From Spirulina major PCC 6313 (lineage in GTDB: Bacteria; Cyanobacteriota; Cyanobacteriia; Cyanobacteriales; Spirulinaceae), in the NCBI RefSeq assembly GCF_001890765.1, contig NZ_KV878783.1, positions 4,616,771 to 4,680,770 on the forward strand: a stretch of DNA of 64,000 nt, written 5' to 3'. Position 1 is the first letter of the stretch. Every line of letters starts with the position of its first letter. Below are positions 9,074 through 18,318 of this stretch, piece after piece. Below the pieces are notes generated by a model. It had not been told where the DNA came from, ran no database searches, and worked only from the letters and a program-made list of their open reading frames with translations. Both the position numbers and the translations under genes were made by a program.

Positions 9074-9334
9074 TCACTCGTAGTGTGTCCACATCCTCAA
9101 CACCTTCACAAGTCGCTCCTGCTCATGGACTTCGTACACCAAACGGTGTTGCTTGTTGATTCGACGGGAATAGTAGCCAGCCAAATTCCCCACCAGCTTT
9201 TCGTAGGGTGGCTGGTAGGGGTTTTGCACCAAAATGTTGAGCAGTTTTTGTGCTTTATGCTTCAGATCGGCCGCTGCTAACTTCTTGGCATCCTTCGCCG
9301 CCTGCTTGGTCAAAACAACGCGCCAAGTCACCAC
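9074..9334 (-). CDS. Txe/YoeB-family mRNA interferase toxin (intact)
   Basis: The 86-residue toxin of a type II module cleaves mRNA on the ribosome when freed from its antitoxin. By position, residues Glu45, Arg64, His84 and Tyr85 match the catalytic set of E. coli YoeB (Glu46, Arg65, His83, Tyr84), and the C-terminus WTHYE is complete. The start is GTG at 9334, overlapping the antitoxin stop by 7 bp, which is the usual coupling. It is over 85 percent identical by eye to the truncated copy at 6688-6933. This is the only apparently functional YoeB of the two. Confidence 0.9.
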   Translation of the reverse strand: MVTWRVVLTKQAAKDAKKLAAADLKHKAQKLLNILVQNPYQPPYEKLVGNLAGYYSRRINKQHRLVYEVHEQERLVKVLRMWTHYE

Positions 9335-9576
9335 TCTAGATTCTCAAGCTCAATGCAATCTTCGAGCGGTGTACTGGCTTCTTGCTGAATTGACTCCACC
9401 AAGCCCGGAATGCTACCGAGAGAAAGCGACTCTTGCATCGCATCCCAGTCCGCTTTAGAAATTAATACTGCCTCATGATTTGAACCTGTGATCAGTACCG
9501 GGCTGCGACATTGCGACACCTCATCAACGAGCTGGTTGAGATTATCTTGGGCTTTGCGAATAGGTAATGAATTCAT
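9328..9576 (-). CDS. Phd/YefM-family antitoxin (copy B)
   Basis: This 82-residue antitoxin starts MNSLPIRKAQDNLNQL, as in copy A, with only a few substitutions (for example QCRSPVLITGSNHE and MQESLSLGSIPG). It pairs with the intact YoeB downstream through a 7-bp gene overlap. The ATG at 9576 was chosen over an ATG four codons upstream because copy A shares this start. Because the two antitoxins are so similar, the copy-A Phd should be able to neutralise the copy-B toxin. This is inference. Confidence 0.9.
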   Translation of the reverse strand: MNSLPIRKAQDNLNQLVDEVSQCRSPVLITGSNHEAVLISKADWDAMQESLSLGSIPGLVESIQQEASTPLEDCIELENLEW

Positions 9577-9589
9577 TTTAAGTTCCACA

Positions 9590-9850
9590 CTAATTTTGCT
9601 TGAGTTGGCGCGATCGCGCCCTCAGTCGCTCGATTACCTGACTACTCTCAATCCCTTCTCCACGCGCTAACTCCGCCTGGGCAACCTGTACCTGATCTCG
9701 TGTTTGAGCCAACTATGCCTCATAGCCGCGATCGCGCTTTTCGAGCAGTCGCCGGGCTTCAGCAATCACCTCATCAGCACTGCTGTATTGGCCACTAGCA
9801 AGCTTGTTTTGAATCAATTGTTCTGGGTCTGGAGTTAAAGTGATCGCCAT
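9590..9850 (-). pseudogene. ParD-like antitoxin pseudogene (in-frame TAG)
   Basis: The frame from ATG 9850 to TAG 9590-9592 reads 86 codons homologous to the intact ParD at 7460-7723 (MAITLTPDPEQLIQNKLASG, SSADEVIAEARRLLEKR). Codon 46, which is Trp in copy A (GYEAWLAQTR), is TAG here at 9713-9715. The rest of the frame downstream is intact, so the nonsense change is recent. The truncated product would keep the ribbon-helix-helix but lose the toxin-binding helix. Confidence 0.85.
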
Positions 9851-9978
9851 ATTTACCTCGACATCACATAAGACCTGCTCAAAATTGTAGCAACCCCGCC
9901 ACCACCAAACCCAAAATCAAACCGCCCCAAAAGTGGTGCGATCGCTAAAATAGAGCCAATACACAGAGCCTCCTTCCT

Positions 9979-10185
9979 ATGGCAACCATTACCCTCAATG
10001 TCCCCGATGAACTGGTTCCCCAACTCAACGCCATCGGCGATCGCCTCCCCATCCTGCTGTAACAATGCCTGCAAGCTCCCCTACCGCATCACGTCTATCA
10101 CCACATCCTCACCTTCATCGCCATGCTCAAAATCGGGAATTCACCGCACCTCGCTCGCTCAATGCAGATTCATCTCAAATTGTAG
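9979..10185 (+). pseudogene. decayed copy of the small gene at 7852
   Basis: It starts ATGGCAACCATTACC, as in copy A, and stays parallel through DRLP, then has TAA in place of the first Gln codon of LLQQCLQAPLP. Further on, 52 codons (156 bp, in frame) are missing between HHIL-FIA and MLKIGN, and the frame ends at TAG 10183-10185. The HNH gene that follows copy A is absent. Two independent lesions make this a pseudogene. Confidence 0.85.
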
Positions 10186-10195
10186 CCAACCTTAA

Positions 10196-11038
10196 TCAAC
10201 CCAAATACTGCCAATTGCCCCAAAATTTATGGCGCACGGGGGTGACGTAGTGGCGCAAAACGGTACGATCGCCCGCGTAGCGATCGCGCCAGTGGAATTC
10301 ATCCTCGCGGCCCATGATGTGGCGATCGCGCTCTAGGGGTTGTGCGCCGTCCCGATGGAGGGTGAGGTGCATCATGGTTTGTTCGGTGAAATAATTGGGC
10401 GGGCCGTCGAGGGCGAGAAATCGCGCCATGGCTTCGCCCCAGTCGGGGACGCGCCGGAAGAGGATGAAGCCGCCGTTAATCGGTTCGCGATCGGGGAGGC
10501 CGGTGAGAATGCGGCGATCGAAGGCGGGGTCTGCGTCGGGGAGATAGAAGGAGTGCTCACCGGGGGCGGTGAGGCGATCGCGCAATTCCCGCGCCCCTGG
10601 AAAAAAGAAAATATCCGAATCGCTGTAGATGGTTGGCCCCTGGATGGGGATTGAGAGGATCATCATTAACTTTTTGCCCATCGGGTTGAGGTGGGCGTAG
10701 GTGGTGACTTCGGGTGGTAGAGCGGGATCGGCGAAGTCCGTGAGGGGGATGACTTGAACGCAGGGATGAAGGTTGGTGAGGAGTTGGATTTGGGCGGGGG
10801 TGTAGCTGCCGTCCGAGACGATCACGTAGCGATCGGGCACACCGGCATAGGTGAGGAGCGATCGCACACTGGCCACCTGTTCCGGGAGATCGCGATCACA
10901 GGAAAGGGCATAGACCGAGGCGGGGAGGCGATCGCCCCACAGCCCCGGACGGCGAACAAGCTGCGGCAATCGCGCCCGATACCAGCGCCGCATTAATGCC
11001 CCTTTCCACCGCGCCGCCCGATAGGCCAGATTCACCAT
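10196..11038 (-). CDS. putative glycosyltransferase (DxD-containing)
   Basis: The 280-residue protein has an N-terminal nucleotide-sugar binding region (VYALSCDRDLPEQVASVRSLLTYAG, RYVIVSDGSYT) and a metal-binding DxD motif in YSDSDIFFF at about residue 140. Later come INGGFILFRR and the C-terminal HWRDR and RHYVTPVRHKFW. This is the layout of GT-A glycosyltransferases of unknown acceptor. It lies 2 bp downstream of the family-2 glycosyltransferase gene and is clearly co-transcribed with it, so both probably build the same cell-surface glycan. Only a fragmentary pseudogene lies beyond its 3' end. Confidence 0.75.
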   Translation of the reverse strand: MVNLAYRAARWKGALMRRWYRARLPQLVRRPGLWGDRLPASVYALSCDRDLPEQVASVRSLLTYAGVPDRYVIVSDGSYTPAQIQLLTNLHPCVQVIPLTDFADPALPPEVTTYAHLNPMGKKLMMILSIPIQGPTIYSDSDIFFFPGARELRDRLTAPGEHSFYLPDADPAFDRRILTGLPDREPINGGFILFRRVPDWGEAMARFLALDGPPNYFTEQTMMHLTLHRDGAQPLERDRHIMGREDEFHWRDRYAGDRTVLRHYVTPVRHKFWGNWQYLG

Positions 11039-11040
11039 CG

Positions 11041-12048
11041 TTAACCCTCTCCTCCTCGTAGGCTTGCCTTCCAGCGGATCAGATGATGTATCCCCGGCAG
11101 CTTGGCGAGATGGGACTTGAGCCAGAGGGAGGGCGTGAGGTGGAATTGCGATCGCAACACCGCCACCTGTTCCCGAAACACCCCTAATCGCCCCTTCGCA
11201 AAACTATCCGCACACAAACTATACAGGCAGTCCCGCGCCTTCGCCCGCACCTCCGGAGCCACCTCCGCCCCATAGACCTGCTGACAGAGCCGAAACGCCT
11301 CCCGCGCCCAGATTTCCATCTGTTGCGTTGATTTACTCTGCTCATGTAAACGCCAATGGGCGAACAGATGGGGCGTGAAGGTGAAGCGATAGCCCCGCAG
11401 CAACAGCCGCAAAATAAACTCTTGATCCATACAGTGGTGATAGGTCAGATCCAACCCCTGCCCCGCCTCGACAAGGGTGCGACGAAAAAAAACGGCGTGA
11501 TTGGTCACCGCCGAATAGGGGATCATCGTGCCCACCGTCGCCTCGGTCACAGGGTACGGAAACAGATAATCACCCGCCGCATTGATGTGATCGAGGCGGC
11601 CATAGATCACCTCGCTATCGGGCTGCTCCGTGAGGGCGTGGGCGAAATGGGCAAAGGCATCGGGGGCATAGGTATCATCGGAATTTTGCCAGCCGATCCA
11701 GTCCCCCGTTGCCCGTTGTAACCCTTTGTTCACGGCATCGGATTGCCCCCGATCGGGTTCGCTGATCCACTGCACCCACTTGCGATACATCTGGAGAATC
11801 TCCAATGTTTGATCCGTACTGCCGCCATCAATAACCCAAATTTCGAGGGCGGGATAGCCTTGGAGCAGGATCGATCGCAACGTGGCTTCCAGATAATCCC
11901 CTTGGTTGTAGCTGGGGATGACGATGGTAAGTTTGGGGCAATGGGGTGGCAGGGGATGGGGATCGGGGGGCGCAATCCAAGGCCAACGGGGGGCGCGATC
12001 GCCCCTCGGTTCCGGTAAATGTAACACTTTAAACTGAGTCTGTTCCAT
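11041..12048 (-). CDS. family 2 glycosyltransferase
   Basis: This 335-residue enzyme adds a sugar from a nucleotide donor to a growing surface polysaccharide. The GT2 domain starts after a 38-residue proline-rich lead: LTIVIPSYNQGDYLEATLRSIL, EIWVIDGGSTDQT, SEPDRGQSDAVNKGL and ATGDWIGWQNSDDTY, which supplies the DxD-equivalent. The acceptor-side helices end with HWRLHEQSKS and LIRWK. It is the first gene of a two-gene unit with the DxD glycosyltransferase 2 bp downstream. The substrate cannot be read from the sequence. Confidence 0.88.
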   Translation of the reverse strand: MEQTQFKVLHLPEPRGDRAPRWPWIAPPDPHPLPPHCPKLTIVIPSYNQGDYLEATLRSILLQGYPALEIWVIDGGSTDQTLEILQMYRKWVQWISEPDRGQSDAVNKGLQRATGDWIGWQNSDDTYAPDAFAHFAHALTEQPDSEVIYGRLDHINAAGDYLFPYPVTEATVGTMIPYSAVTNHAVFFRRTLVEAGQGLDLTYHHCMDQEFILRLLLRGYRFTFTPHLFAHWRLHEQSKSTQQMEIWAREAFRLCQQVYGAEVAPEVRAKARDCLYSLCADSFAKGRLGVFREQVAVLRSQFHLTPSLWLKSHLAKLPGIHHLIRWKASLRGGEG

Positions 12049-12085
12049 CGCTCACACCTCACCACGTTTCAACCCCCCCCCTACA

Positions 12086-12114
12086 GCAAAATGCCCGGCC
12101 CACCGGCCGAGCAT
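12086..12114 (-). terminator. Rho-independent terminator of dnaK
   Basis: On the minus strand, ATGCTCGGCC and GGCCGGGCAT form a 10-bp stem with one mismatch and a 4-base loop, followed by TTTTG. It sits about 60 bp beyond the dnaK stop codon and before the glycosyltransferase gene, separating the two transcripts. Confidence 0.7.
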
Positions 12115-12172
12115 TGTCGCATCATATCGCTAGCAGATCACCGCGAGCGGCAATCCGGAGCGCGATCGCCAA

Positions 12173-14089
12173 CTACTTCGTTTCCGAAAACTCAGCATCA
12201 ATCACATCATCGCCACCGTCGGACGCACCGCCACCCGGCGCATCACCTGCTGGATCTTGCGGGCCTTCAGCCCCCGCCGCCCCTGCCGCATCTTGGTAGA
12301 CACTGCTACCAATGGCGTAGAGCACCTGTTGCAGTTCAGGCATCACGGTTTGGATCTTGTCGTCGTCTTCGGTTTGGACGGCTTCGCGGAGATCCTTGAG
12401 CAGAGCTTCGGCTTTTTCCTTCTCAGCAGCGGGCACTTTATCACCCAATTCCGTGAGTTGTTTTTCCGCTTGATACACCAGCGTATCGGCTTGGTTCTTG
12501 CGATCGATCTTTTCGCGGCGCTCTTTGTCGGAGGCGGCGTTGGCTTCCGCTTCCTTGACCATGCGATCCACTTCCGTATCCGGCAGCGTCGAAGCCCCCG
12601 TGATGCTGATCGACTGTTCTTTACCCGTGCCCTTATCTTTCGCGGTCACGTTGAGAATCCCGTTGGCATCGATGTCAAAGGTGACTTCAATTTGCGGCAC
12701 ACCACGAGCAGCGGGAGGAATGCCATCGAGGCGGAAGGTTCCGAGGCTCTTGTTGTCCTTGGACATTTCCCGTTCCCCTTGGAGAACATGGATTTCCACG
12801 TTGGTTTGTCCGTCTACAGCCGTGGAGAAGACTTCCGATTTTTTCGTGGGGATCGTGGTGTTGCGGGGGATGATTTTGGTCATCACGCCGCCGAGGGTTT
12901 CCACACCCAAAGAGAGGGGGGTCACGTCCAGGAGGAGAATGTCTTTGACTTCACCGGCCAAGACACCGCCTTGAATTGCCGCACCCACGGCCACCACTTC
13001 ATCGGGGTTGACGCTTTGGTTGGGGTCTTTGCCCAGGACTTTTTTGACCACTTCTTTAATGGCCGGAATCCGGGTCGAACCACCCACGAGGACGATTTCA
13101 TCGATCGCACTCTTATCCAGCTTCGCATCACGCACCGCGTTTTCCACCGGAATCCGGCAGCGATCGATCAAGCTGGCGCAGAGTTCTTCAAACTTGGCGC
13201 GGGTGAGGGTGATGTCGAGGTGCTTCGGCCCGTCTTGGGTGGCGGTGATAAAGGGGAGGTTAATCTCCGCTTGAGTGACGCTCGACAGTTCGATTTTGGC
13301 TTTTTCAGCGGCTTCAGTGAGGCGTTGCAGGGCTTGGCTATCTTTGCGTAGGTCAATGCCTTCGGTGCTCTTGAAGTTTTCTGCCAAGTAGTCCACGATG
13401 GTTTTGTCGAAGTCGTCACCGCCCAAATGGGTATCCCCAGAGGTGGCAAGCACTTCAAACACACCATCGCCCACTTCGAGGATGGACACGTCAAAGGTCC
13501 CGCCCCCCAGGTCAAAGACGAGAATGGTTTCGTTGCTCTTCTTGTCTAAACCGTAGGCCAGGGAAGCGGCGGTGGGTTCGTTGATGATCCGCAATACTTC
13601 GACCCCCGCGATTTTACCCGCGTCTTTGGTGGCTTGGCGTTGGGAGTCGTTAAAGTATGCCGGTACGGTAATCACGGCTTGGGTGACGGTTTCACCGAGG
13701 TATTTGCTCGCGTCTTCGATGAGTTTCCGCAACACTTGGGCGGAAATTTCTTCGGGGGCGAATTGTTTTTCCAAGGCGGGGCAGTCGAGTTTGACGTTGC
13801 CGTTGTTGTCTTGGAGAACTTTGTAGGAGACTTCGGTGGTCTCGACGTTGACTTCGCCGTGTTTGCGACCGATGAAGCGTTTGACGGAATAGAAGGTGTT
13901 GGTCGGGTTCATTACGCCTTGACGTTTGGCGATTTGGCCGACGAGGCGATCGCCATTTTTCGCATAGGCGACAACGGATGGAGTGGTTCTAAACCCTTCC
14001 GCGTTGGCAATGACGGTAGGCTTGCCGCCCTCCATCACAGCGACGCAAGAGTTGGTGGTGCCGAGGTCAATTCCAACGACTTTTGCCAT
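12173..14089 (-). CDS. dnaK: molecular chaperone DnaK (Hsp70)
   Basis: DnaK is the ATP-driven Hsp70 chaperone that works with DnaJ and GrpE. The 638-residue protein has the phosphate-1 loop [13 protein letters not shown], the signature [15 protein letters not shown], phosphate-2 [11 protein letters not shown], and adenosine motif [11 protein letters not shown]. The substrate-binding domain, a charged lid, a Gly/Ala-rich linker and the terminal [12 protein letters not shown] follow. The intact EEVD-like DDVIDAEF end and overall length match the essential DnaK2 type of cyanobacteria rather than DnaK1 or DnaK3. No CIRCE operator is visible in the roughly 200-bp gap to the divergent pentapeptide-repeat gene. 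A terminator follows at 12086. Confidence 0.97.
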   Translation of the reverse strand: MAKVVGIDLGTTNSCVAVMEGGKPTVIANAEGFRTTPSVVAYAKNGDRLVGQIAKRQGVMNPTNTFYSVKRFIGRKHGEVNVETTEVSYKVLQDNNGNVKLDCPALEKQFAPEEISAQVLRKLIEDASKYLGETVTQAVITVPAYFNDSQRQATKDAGKIAGVEVLRIINEPTAASLAYGLDKKSNETILVFDLGGGTFDVSILEVGDGVFEVLATSGDTHLGGDDFDKTIVDYLAENFKSTEGIDLRKDSQALQRLTEAAEKAKIELSSVTQAEINLPFITATQDGPKHLDITLTRAKFEELCASLIDRCRIPVENAVRDAKLDKSAIDEIVLVGGSTRIPAIKEVVKKVLGKDPNQSVNPDEVVAVGAAIQGGVLAGEVKDILLLDVTPLSLGVETLGGVMTKIIPRNTTIPTKKSEVFSTAVDGQTNVEIHVLQGEREMSKDNKSLGTFRLDGIPPAARGVPQIEVTFDIDANGILNVTAKDKGTGKEQSISITGASTLPDTEVDRMVKEAEANAASDKERREKIDRKNQADTLVYQAEKQLTELGDKVPAAEKEKAEALLKDLREAVQTEDDDKIQTVMPELQQVLYAIGSSVYQDAAGAAGAEGPQDPAGDAPGGGASDGGDDVIDAEFSETK

Positions 14090-14288
14090 AATTTTTTTGG
14101 TGCTCCGGGCTATCTACAACAGAGTTACAGTGAGGAAGGCTGTTCCACCTTGGGGGGAAAGTCTTCTACTGTTCAGTAGTTAGTTCTATACTGACGGGGA
14201 GAGTCCCTTCTCTGTAAGTAGTGTTTCCCGAACATTACCGCTACTAGGGGGTGATGTCGCTGTTGCTGGTTTTCTAACACAATTTTCT

Positions 14289-14954
14289 ATGGACATTGAG
14301 GCGATTCGCGCAGGTCAACTAAAAGATCTCCCTGGGGTGGATCTAGAAGATGAAGATTTATCGAATGCATCCCTAGACCGCGTTAATTGGGTGGGAGCGA
14401 ATTTAGTCGGTGTCAATTTTTCCCATGCGTCTTTGAAGGGTGGCCGGTTTGATGGGGCAAATTTGCTGGGGGCGCAGTTGTTGCAGGTGGATGGCCGGGC
14501 AAATTTTGTCGGGGTCAATCTGATGCAAAGTGATTTTTCCCACGGAGATTTGCGGGGGAGTAATCTGCGGGGCAGTAATTTGATGAGTGCAAAGGGGGTG
14601 CAGGCTTCGTTGGCCGGTGCGTTCTTGAGTGGGGCGAATTTGACGGGGGTTAATTTTCAGGGGGCGGATTTGCGGGGGGTAGACCTGCGGGGCGCGACGC
14701 TGAATAGTGCCAATTTGAAGGGGGCATGCCTGGCCCAGGCGGATTTGCAGGGGGCGAATTTAAGTGAGGCGAATTTGGAAGAATGTGACCTGCGGGGGGC
14801 CAATTTTGCGGGGGCGAATTTGGTGGGGGCGAATTTGCTCTGTGCGGATTTGCAGGGGGCGGATTTTACGGGGGCGAATTGCGATCGCGCCTGCTTGATC
14901 GGTACAACTCGCGGCCCCATCCCCCAACCCACCGAAGCAACCCCTAGGCAGTGA
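14289..14954 (+). CDS. pentapeptide-repeat protein
   Basis: Nearly the whole 221-residue protein is built of A(D/N)LxG/x five-residue repeats (for example GANLVGVNF, GSNLRGSNLM, GADLRGVDLRG, GANLSEANL), which fold as a right-handed quadrilateral beta helix. It has no signal peptide or membrane segment. Cyanobacteria encode many such proteins of unknown function; some mimic DNA, others act at membranes. It is divergent from dnaK. Its last 11 bp overlap the 3' end of the convergent photoreceptor kinase gene. Confidence 0.93.
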   Translation: MDIEAIRAGQLKDLPGVDLEDEDLSNASLDRVNWVGANLVGVNFSHASLKGGRFDGANLLGAQLLQVDGRANFVGVNLMQSDFSHGDLRGSNLRGSNLMSAKGVQASLAGAFLSGANLTGVNFQGADLRGVDLRGATLNSANLKGACLAQADLQGANLSEANLEECDLRGANFAGANLVGANLLCADLQGADFTGANCDRACLIGTTRGPIPQPTEATPRQ

Positions 14955-17900
14955 TGGCCTGATAGGCGGGGATGCTGAGGGTGAATTCAGTGCCTTGGTC
15001 AGAGGAGACAAAGGTTAATGAGCCGCCGTGGCGTTCGGTGATGATCTGATAGCTGATCGACATCCCCATCCCGGTTCCTTTGCCGATCGCTTTAGTGGTG
15101 AAGAAGGGATCAAAGATCCGCGATTGGATCGTTTCTGGAATCCCTGGGCCATTGTCGCGAATCCGAATCACCACATTGCCCCCGGTTAAATCCACCCCAG
15201 TACTGATCGAGAGACTGCTGGGTTTTGCTGCGCAGGCAGCACGATCGCGCTGTTGATCCCGCTCTTCCATCGCATCGAGGGAATTCACAATGATATTCAT
15301 CAGCACTTGATTCAACTGCCCCGGATAGCATTCCACCTTGGGCAGATGGCCATAGTTCTTATTGAGGGTCACAGCAGGGCGATCGCTCCGTGCCTTAAAT
15401 CGACTTTGCAAAATCATCAAGGTGCTATCAATCCCCTCATGGATATCCACCGCCTTCACCTCCGCCTCATCCAAGCGGGAAAAGGTGCGCAACGAGGCGA
15501 CAATCTCCCGAATTCGTTGGGACCCCACCTGCATGGAATTGAGGAGCTTGGGCAAATCCTCGCGCAAAAAGTCAAGATCTAACTCGTCGATCAGATCTGC
15601 CAAATCCGGCGGGAGGTCGGGATACTGGACTTGGAAGGCGGCGATAATTTCCAGCAGACTGGCGGCGTATTCGGTGGCGTGGGTGATGTTGCCATAGATG
15701 AAATTCACCGGATTGTTAATTTCATGGGCAACCCCCGCCACCAGTTGCCCCAAACTCGACATTTTCTCACTTTGAATCAGTTGAGATTGGGTGCGCTGGA
15801 GTTCGTGGAGGGCGGTTTCAATTTCGGCGGCTTTTTGCTGGGCAAGGAGTTCGGCGTTTTTGCGTTGGGTGATATCGAGGAGGGTTCCATAAAGACGGGC
15901 GGGGGTGTGGGGGGTTTGGGGCGATCGCGCAATCCGAACCTGCACATGGCCCACCACATGGGCACTTTTTAAAATCCGCAGTTCAAGATTTTGGTTGTGG
16001 CCGGTTTCTTGGGCTTGTTCAAGGGCGGTGTGGAGCAGGGGGCGATCGTCGGGATGATAAAACGAGAGCCAAGTATTGAGGGGGAGCGGTTCCGAGGTAG
16101 GCGGACGGCGAAAGATGCGAAACAGTTCTTCAGAGCCGGTGATCTGATCCTGGGCGATGTCGTAGCTCCAGTTGCCGATGTGGGCGAGGTGCTGAGCTTC
16201 TTGGAGGTTGTTGGTGGTTTGCTGGAGGGCACGTTCAGCGGCTTTGAAGTCGGTGATGTCGGTGTTTACGCCCACAAAGCCTAAAATCGTGCCGTCATCA
16301 TCGCGGATCACATCAGCCCGGAGCAAGACATTGAGGTGTGTGCCGTTTTTGGTGCGTTGCATGACTTCGCCACTCCAGGGTTGACCGGCTTGGAGCGATC
16401 GCATCACCGCCGCCGCCGCCGCCGGATCAACAAACGCCGCCGCCATGCCCCCCGCAGCTTGGAATTCTGCCGCTGACCCATAGCCGTACAGATTATTAAA
16501 GGCTTGGTTGTGGTAGATATGCACGCCCGCTGGGGTCGAAATGCCCACGGCATCGCTGGAACTGGCCAGGGCTTGTTTATAGAGGCGAAGTTCTTGCTCG
16601 ATCTGCTTGCGATCGCTAATATCAAACATCACCCCATCCCAGACAATGCTGCCATCTTCGTAAACATCCGGCTGCGAAATCGCCTCAATCCAGCGCGTTT
16701 CCCCGGAGGTTTGGTTTTGAATTCGCCCTTCATAGCGGAATTTCTCTAAGGTCGTCGCCGACTGATAAATTAATGTCGCTAAACGCCGTTGATCATCGGG
16801 ATGGGTCGCCACCAGTCCGCTGGCCATCGCCTCCGGCGGACAACCAAAAATATCATGACTGCGGGATGATGCGTAGAGGAAGTAGCCCTCTGGGTTATCC
16901 GATTGCACAGCGTATTGATAAAGCATTCCCGGCAGGTTTTCCGCAATATTTTGCAGACGTGATTCCGTGTTTTTAAGGCAGGTATTTTTTTCGTCCACCA
17001 GGGTTTCAAGGCGCTCATTGGCCTCCCGGAGTTGCGCTTCAATCTGTTTCCGGGGGGTAATCACTTCGGTAAACATAATGATGCCGCCGACGTTGCCATG
17101 GTCGTCATACCAGGGGCGAATTTCCCAGGTGAGCCACTCGGTTGAGCCGTCTTCGCGGGTAAAGGAGTCTTCCTCACAACGCTCGATGACCCCAGTTAAG
17201 CAGCGTTGATGGATGGCTTTCCAGTTGTCGTCAAGGGTGGGGAAAATCTCGTAATGCGATCGCCCAATCACCTCGCGATCGCCCAAACCATACTCTTCAA
17301 TCCACCGCCGACTCGCCAATAGATACCGCATTTCCGTATCAAACATCGCCACCGCCGCCGGAGTATGCTCAACAAATTGATAGAGTTGATTTTCCCGCGA
17401 TTGCAATTGACCTTGCACAGACACATGTTTTTGCTGCAAGGACTGCAAAGAGGTCTGCTGTTGGGTAATTTGGGTCTTGAGGCGATCGCGCAGTTCCTCT
17501 AGTTCAGTGGCCTGCTGCTGCACCTGGGCAAACAAGCCCGCCTGCTGCAACGCAACCCCAAGATGGCCGCCAATCTGCCGGGCAAACTCCACCTCATTCT
17601 CCTGCCACGGACGAGGCCCCCCACATTGATGCACACAGAGCAGCCCCCAAAGCTGCTCACCCTGCAACAATGGCACCACTAAATTCGCCCGCACCTGAAA
17701 CTGATCCAGCATCTCTCGATGACAAGGACTCAAACCCGCCGCTGCAATATCCGCCACCACTTGACAGTGCCCGTTGACATAGTCCGCCGCAAACTGCTCT
17801 CCAAAACAATGATCGTGAACACGACAGGACACCACTGACGTAAAACGCGGGTCAATGGACTCAATCACAAAAGTGCCATCGTCATAGCCCGATTTGGGGT

Positions 17901-18138
17901 CAAACTCAAAAACCGCCACCCGATCCGCCTGCAACAGTTGGCGAACATCTGTCACCGTTGTTAGCAAAATCTCTTCAATATTGAGGGATGCTCGCACCCG
18001 TTCAATGGTGCTTGAAATAATGCGTTGTTGCTTGAAGGGTTCGAGCCGTTGGTGCTTAACCTGTCGGCGTAGGGCCTCAAGTTCGGCTTGCAAAGCGGTG
18101 TAGTCGGCATGACTGAGGGTGATGGCATCAGAGGACAC
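14944..18138 (-). CDS. DXCF cyanobacteriochrome, multi-PAS sensor histidine kinase
   Basis: A 1064-residue soluble sensor kinase. Residues 40-205 form a GAF domain of the cyanobacteriochrome type: the canonical bilin-binding Cys139 is followed by His (SPCHREML), and Asp109-His-Cys111-Phe112 is the DXCF motif carrying the second cysteine of dual-Cys blue/green or blue/teal receptors. LVVPLL and LWGLLCVHQC follow, as in TePixJ. A coiled coil (205-250) leads to four PAS domains (about 250-365, 391-512, 515-632, 640-760). A HisKA domain with the phosphorylated His805 (AGVAHEINNP) and an HATPase domain (N box near 945, DNGPGIP at 995, GKGTGMGM at 1019) complete it. There is no receiver domain and no adjacent response regulator. 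No membrane segment is seen. The 3' end overlaps the convergent pentapeptide gene by 11 bp. Confidence 0.93.
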   Translation of the reverse strand: MSSDAITLSHADYTALQAELEALRRQVKHQRLEPFKQQRIISSTIERVRASLNIEEILLTTVTDVRQLLQADRVAVFEFDPKSGYDDGTFVIESIDPRFTSVVSCRVHDHCFGEQFAADYVNGHCQVVADIAAAGLSPCHREMLDQFQVRANLVVPLLQGEQLWGLLCVHQCGGPRPWQENEVEFARQIGGHLGVALQQAGLFAQVQQQATELEELRDRLKTQITQQQTSLQSLQQKHVSVQGQLQSRENQLYQFVEHTPAAVAMFDTEMRYLLASRRWIEEYGLGDREVIGRSHYEIFPTLDDNWKAIHQRCLTGVIERCEEDSFTREDGSTEWLTWEIRPWYDDHGNVGGIIMFTEVITPRKQIEAQLREANERLETLVDEKNTCLKNTESRLQNIAENLPGMLYQYAVQSDNPEGYFLYASSRSHDIFGCPPEAMASGLVATHPDDQRRLATLIYQSATTLEKFRYEGRIQNQTSGETRWIEAISQPDVYEDGSIVWDGVMFDISDRKQIEQELRLYKQALASSSDAVGISTPAGVHIYHNQAFNNLYGYGSAAEFQAAGGMAAAFVDPAAAAAVMRSLQAGQPWSGEVMQRTKNGTHLNVLLRADVIRDDDGTILGFVGVNTDITDFKAAERALQQTTNNLQEAQHLAHIGNWSYDIAQDQITGSEELFRIFRRPPTSEPLPLNTWLSFYHPDDRPLLHTALEQAQETGHNQNLELRILKSAHVVGHVQVRIARSPQTPHTPARLYGTLLDITQRKNAELLAQQKAAEIETALHELQRTQSQLIQSEKMSSLGQLVAGVAHEINNPVNFIYGNITHATEYAASLLEIIAAFQVQYPDLPPDLADLIDELDLDFLREDLPKLLNSMQVGSQRIREIVASLRTFSRLDEAEVKAVDIHEGIDSTLMILQSRFKARSDRPAVTLNKNYGHLPKVECYPGQLNQVLMNIIVNSLDAMEERDQQRDRAACAAKPSSLSISTGVDLTGGNVVIRIRDNGPGIPETIQSRIFDPFFTTKAIGKGTGMGMSISYQIITERHGGSLTFVSSDQGTEFTLSIPAYQAITA

Positions 18139-18318
18139 AGGACAAGAGGTCTCCCATTAAAGGTTATGAAAACGGTGCAGGTTTAAATCTGTTTCTCGAT
18201 TGTACCTACAAGCTTTCTTGAACCGGGTCAGACAATTCACGGAGAAATGCCGTCAGGGAAATTACAATTGTTAATGATTTTCATCAGGTTGAGGGGGTGA
18301 GGCAGCGGCTCCGGAGAC

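Larger units (their letters stand above)
8961..10185. repeat. segmental duplication, copy B (toxin-antitoxin block)
   Basis: Copy B matches 6560-8000 in gene order and in intergenic sequence. Relative to copy A it has lost the RHH-like gene between ParD and Phd. It also carries an in-frame TAG in ParD and a TAA plus a 156-bp in-frame deletion in the plus-strand gene, but it keeps the full YoeB C-terminus. The HNH and DUF433 genes now lie between the copies. Confidence 0.85.

Noticed and set aside
12257-13351. Plus-strand 364-codon frame
   Set aside because: Antisense shadow of dnaK, with the same composition artefact and no motifs.
14090-14288. CIRCE operator upstream of dnaK
   Set aside because: The TTAGCACTC-N9-GAGTGCTAA pattern is not present in the gap.
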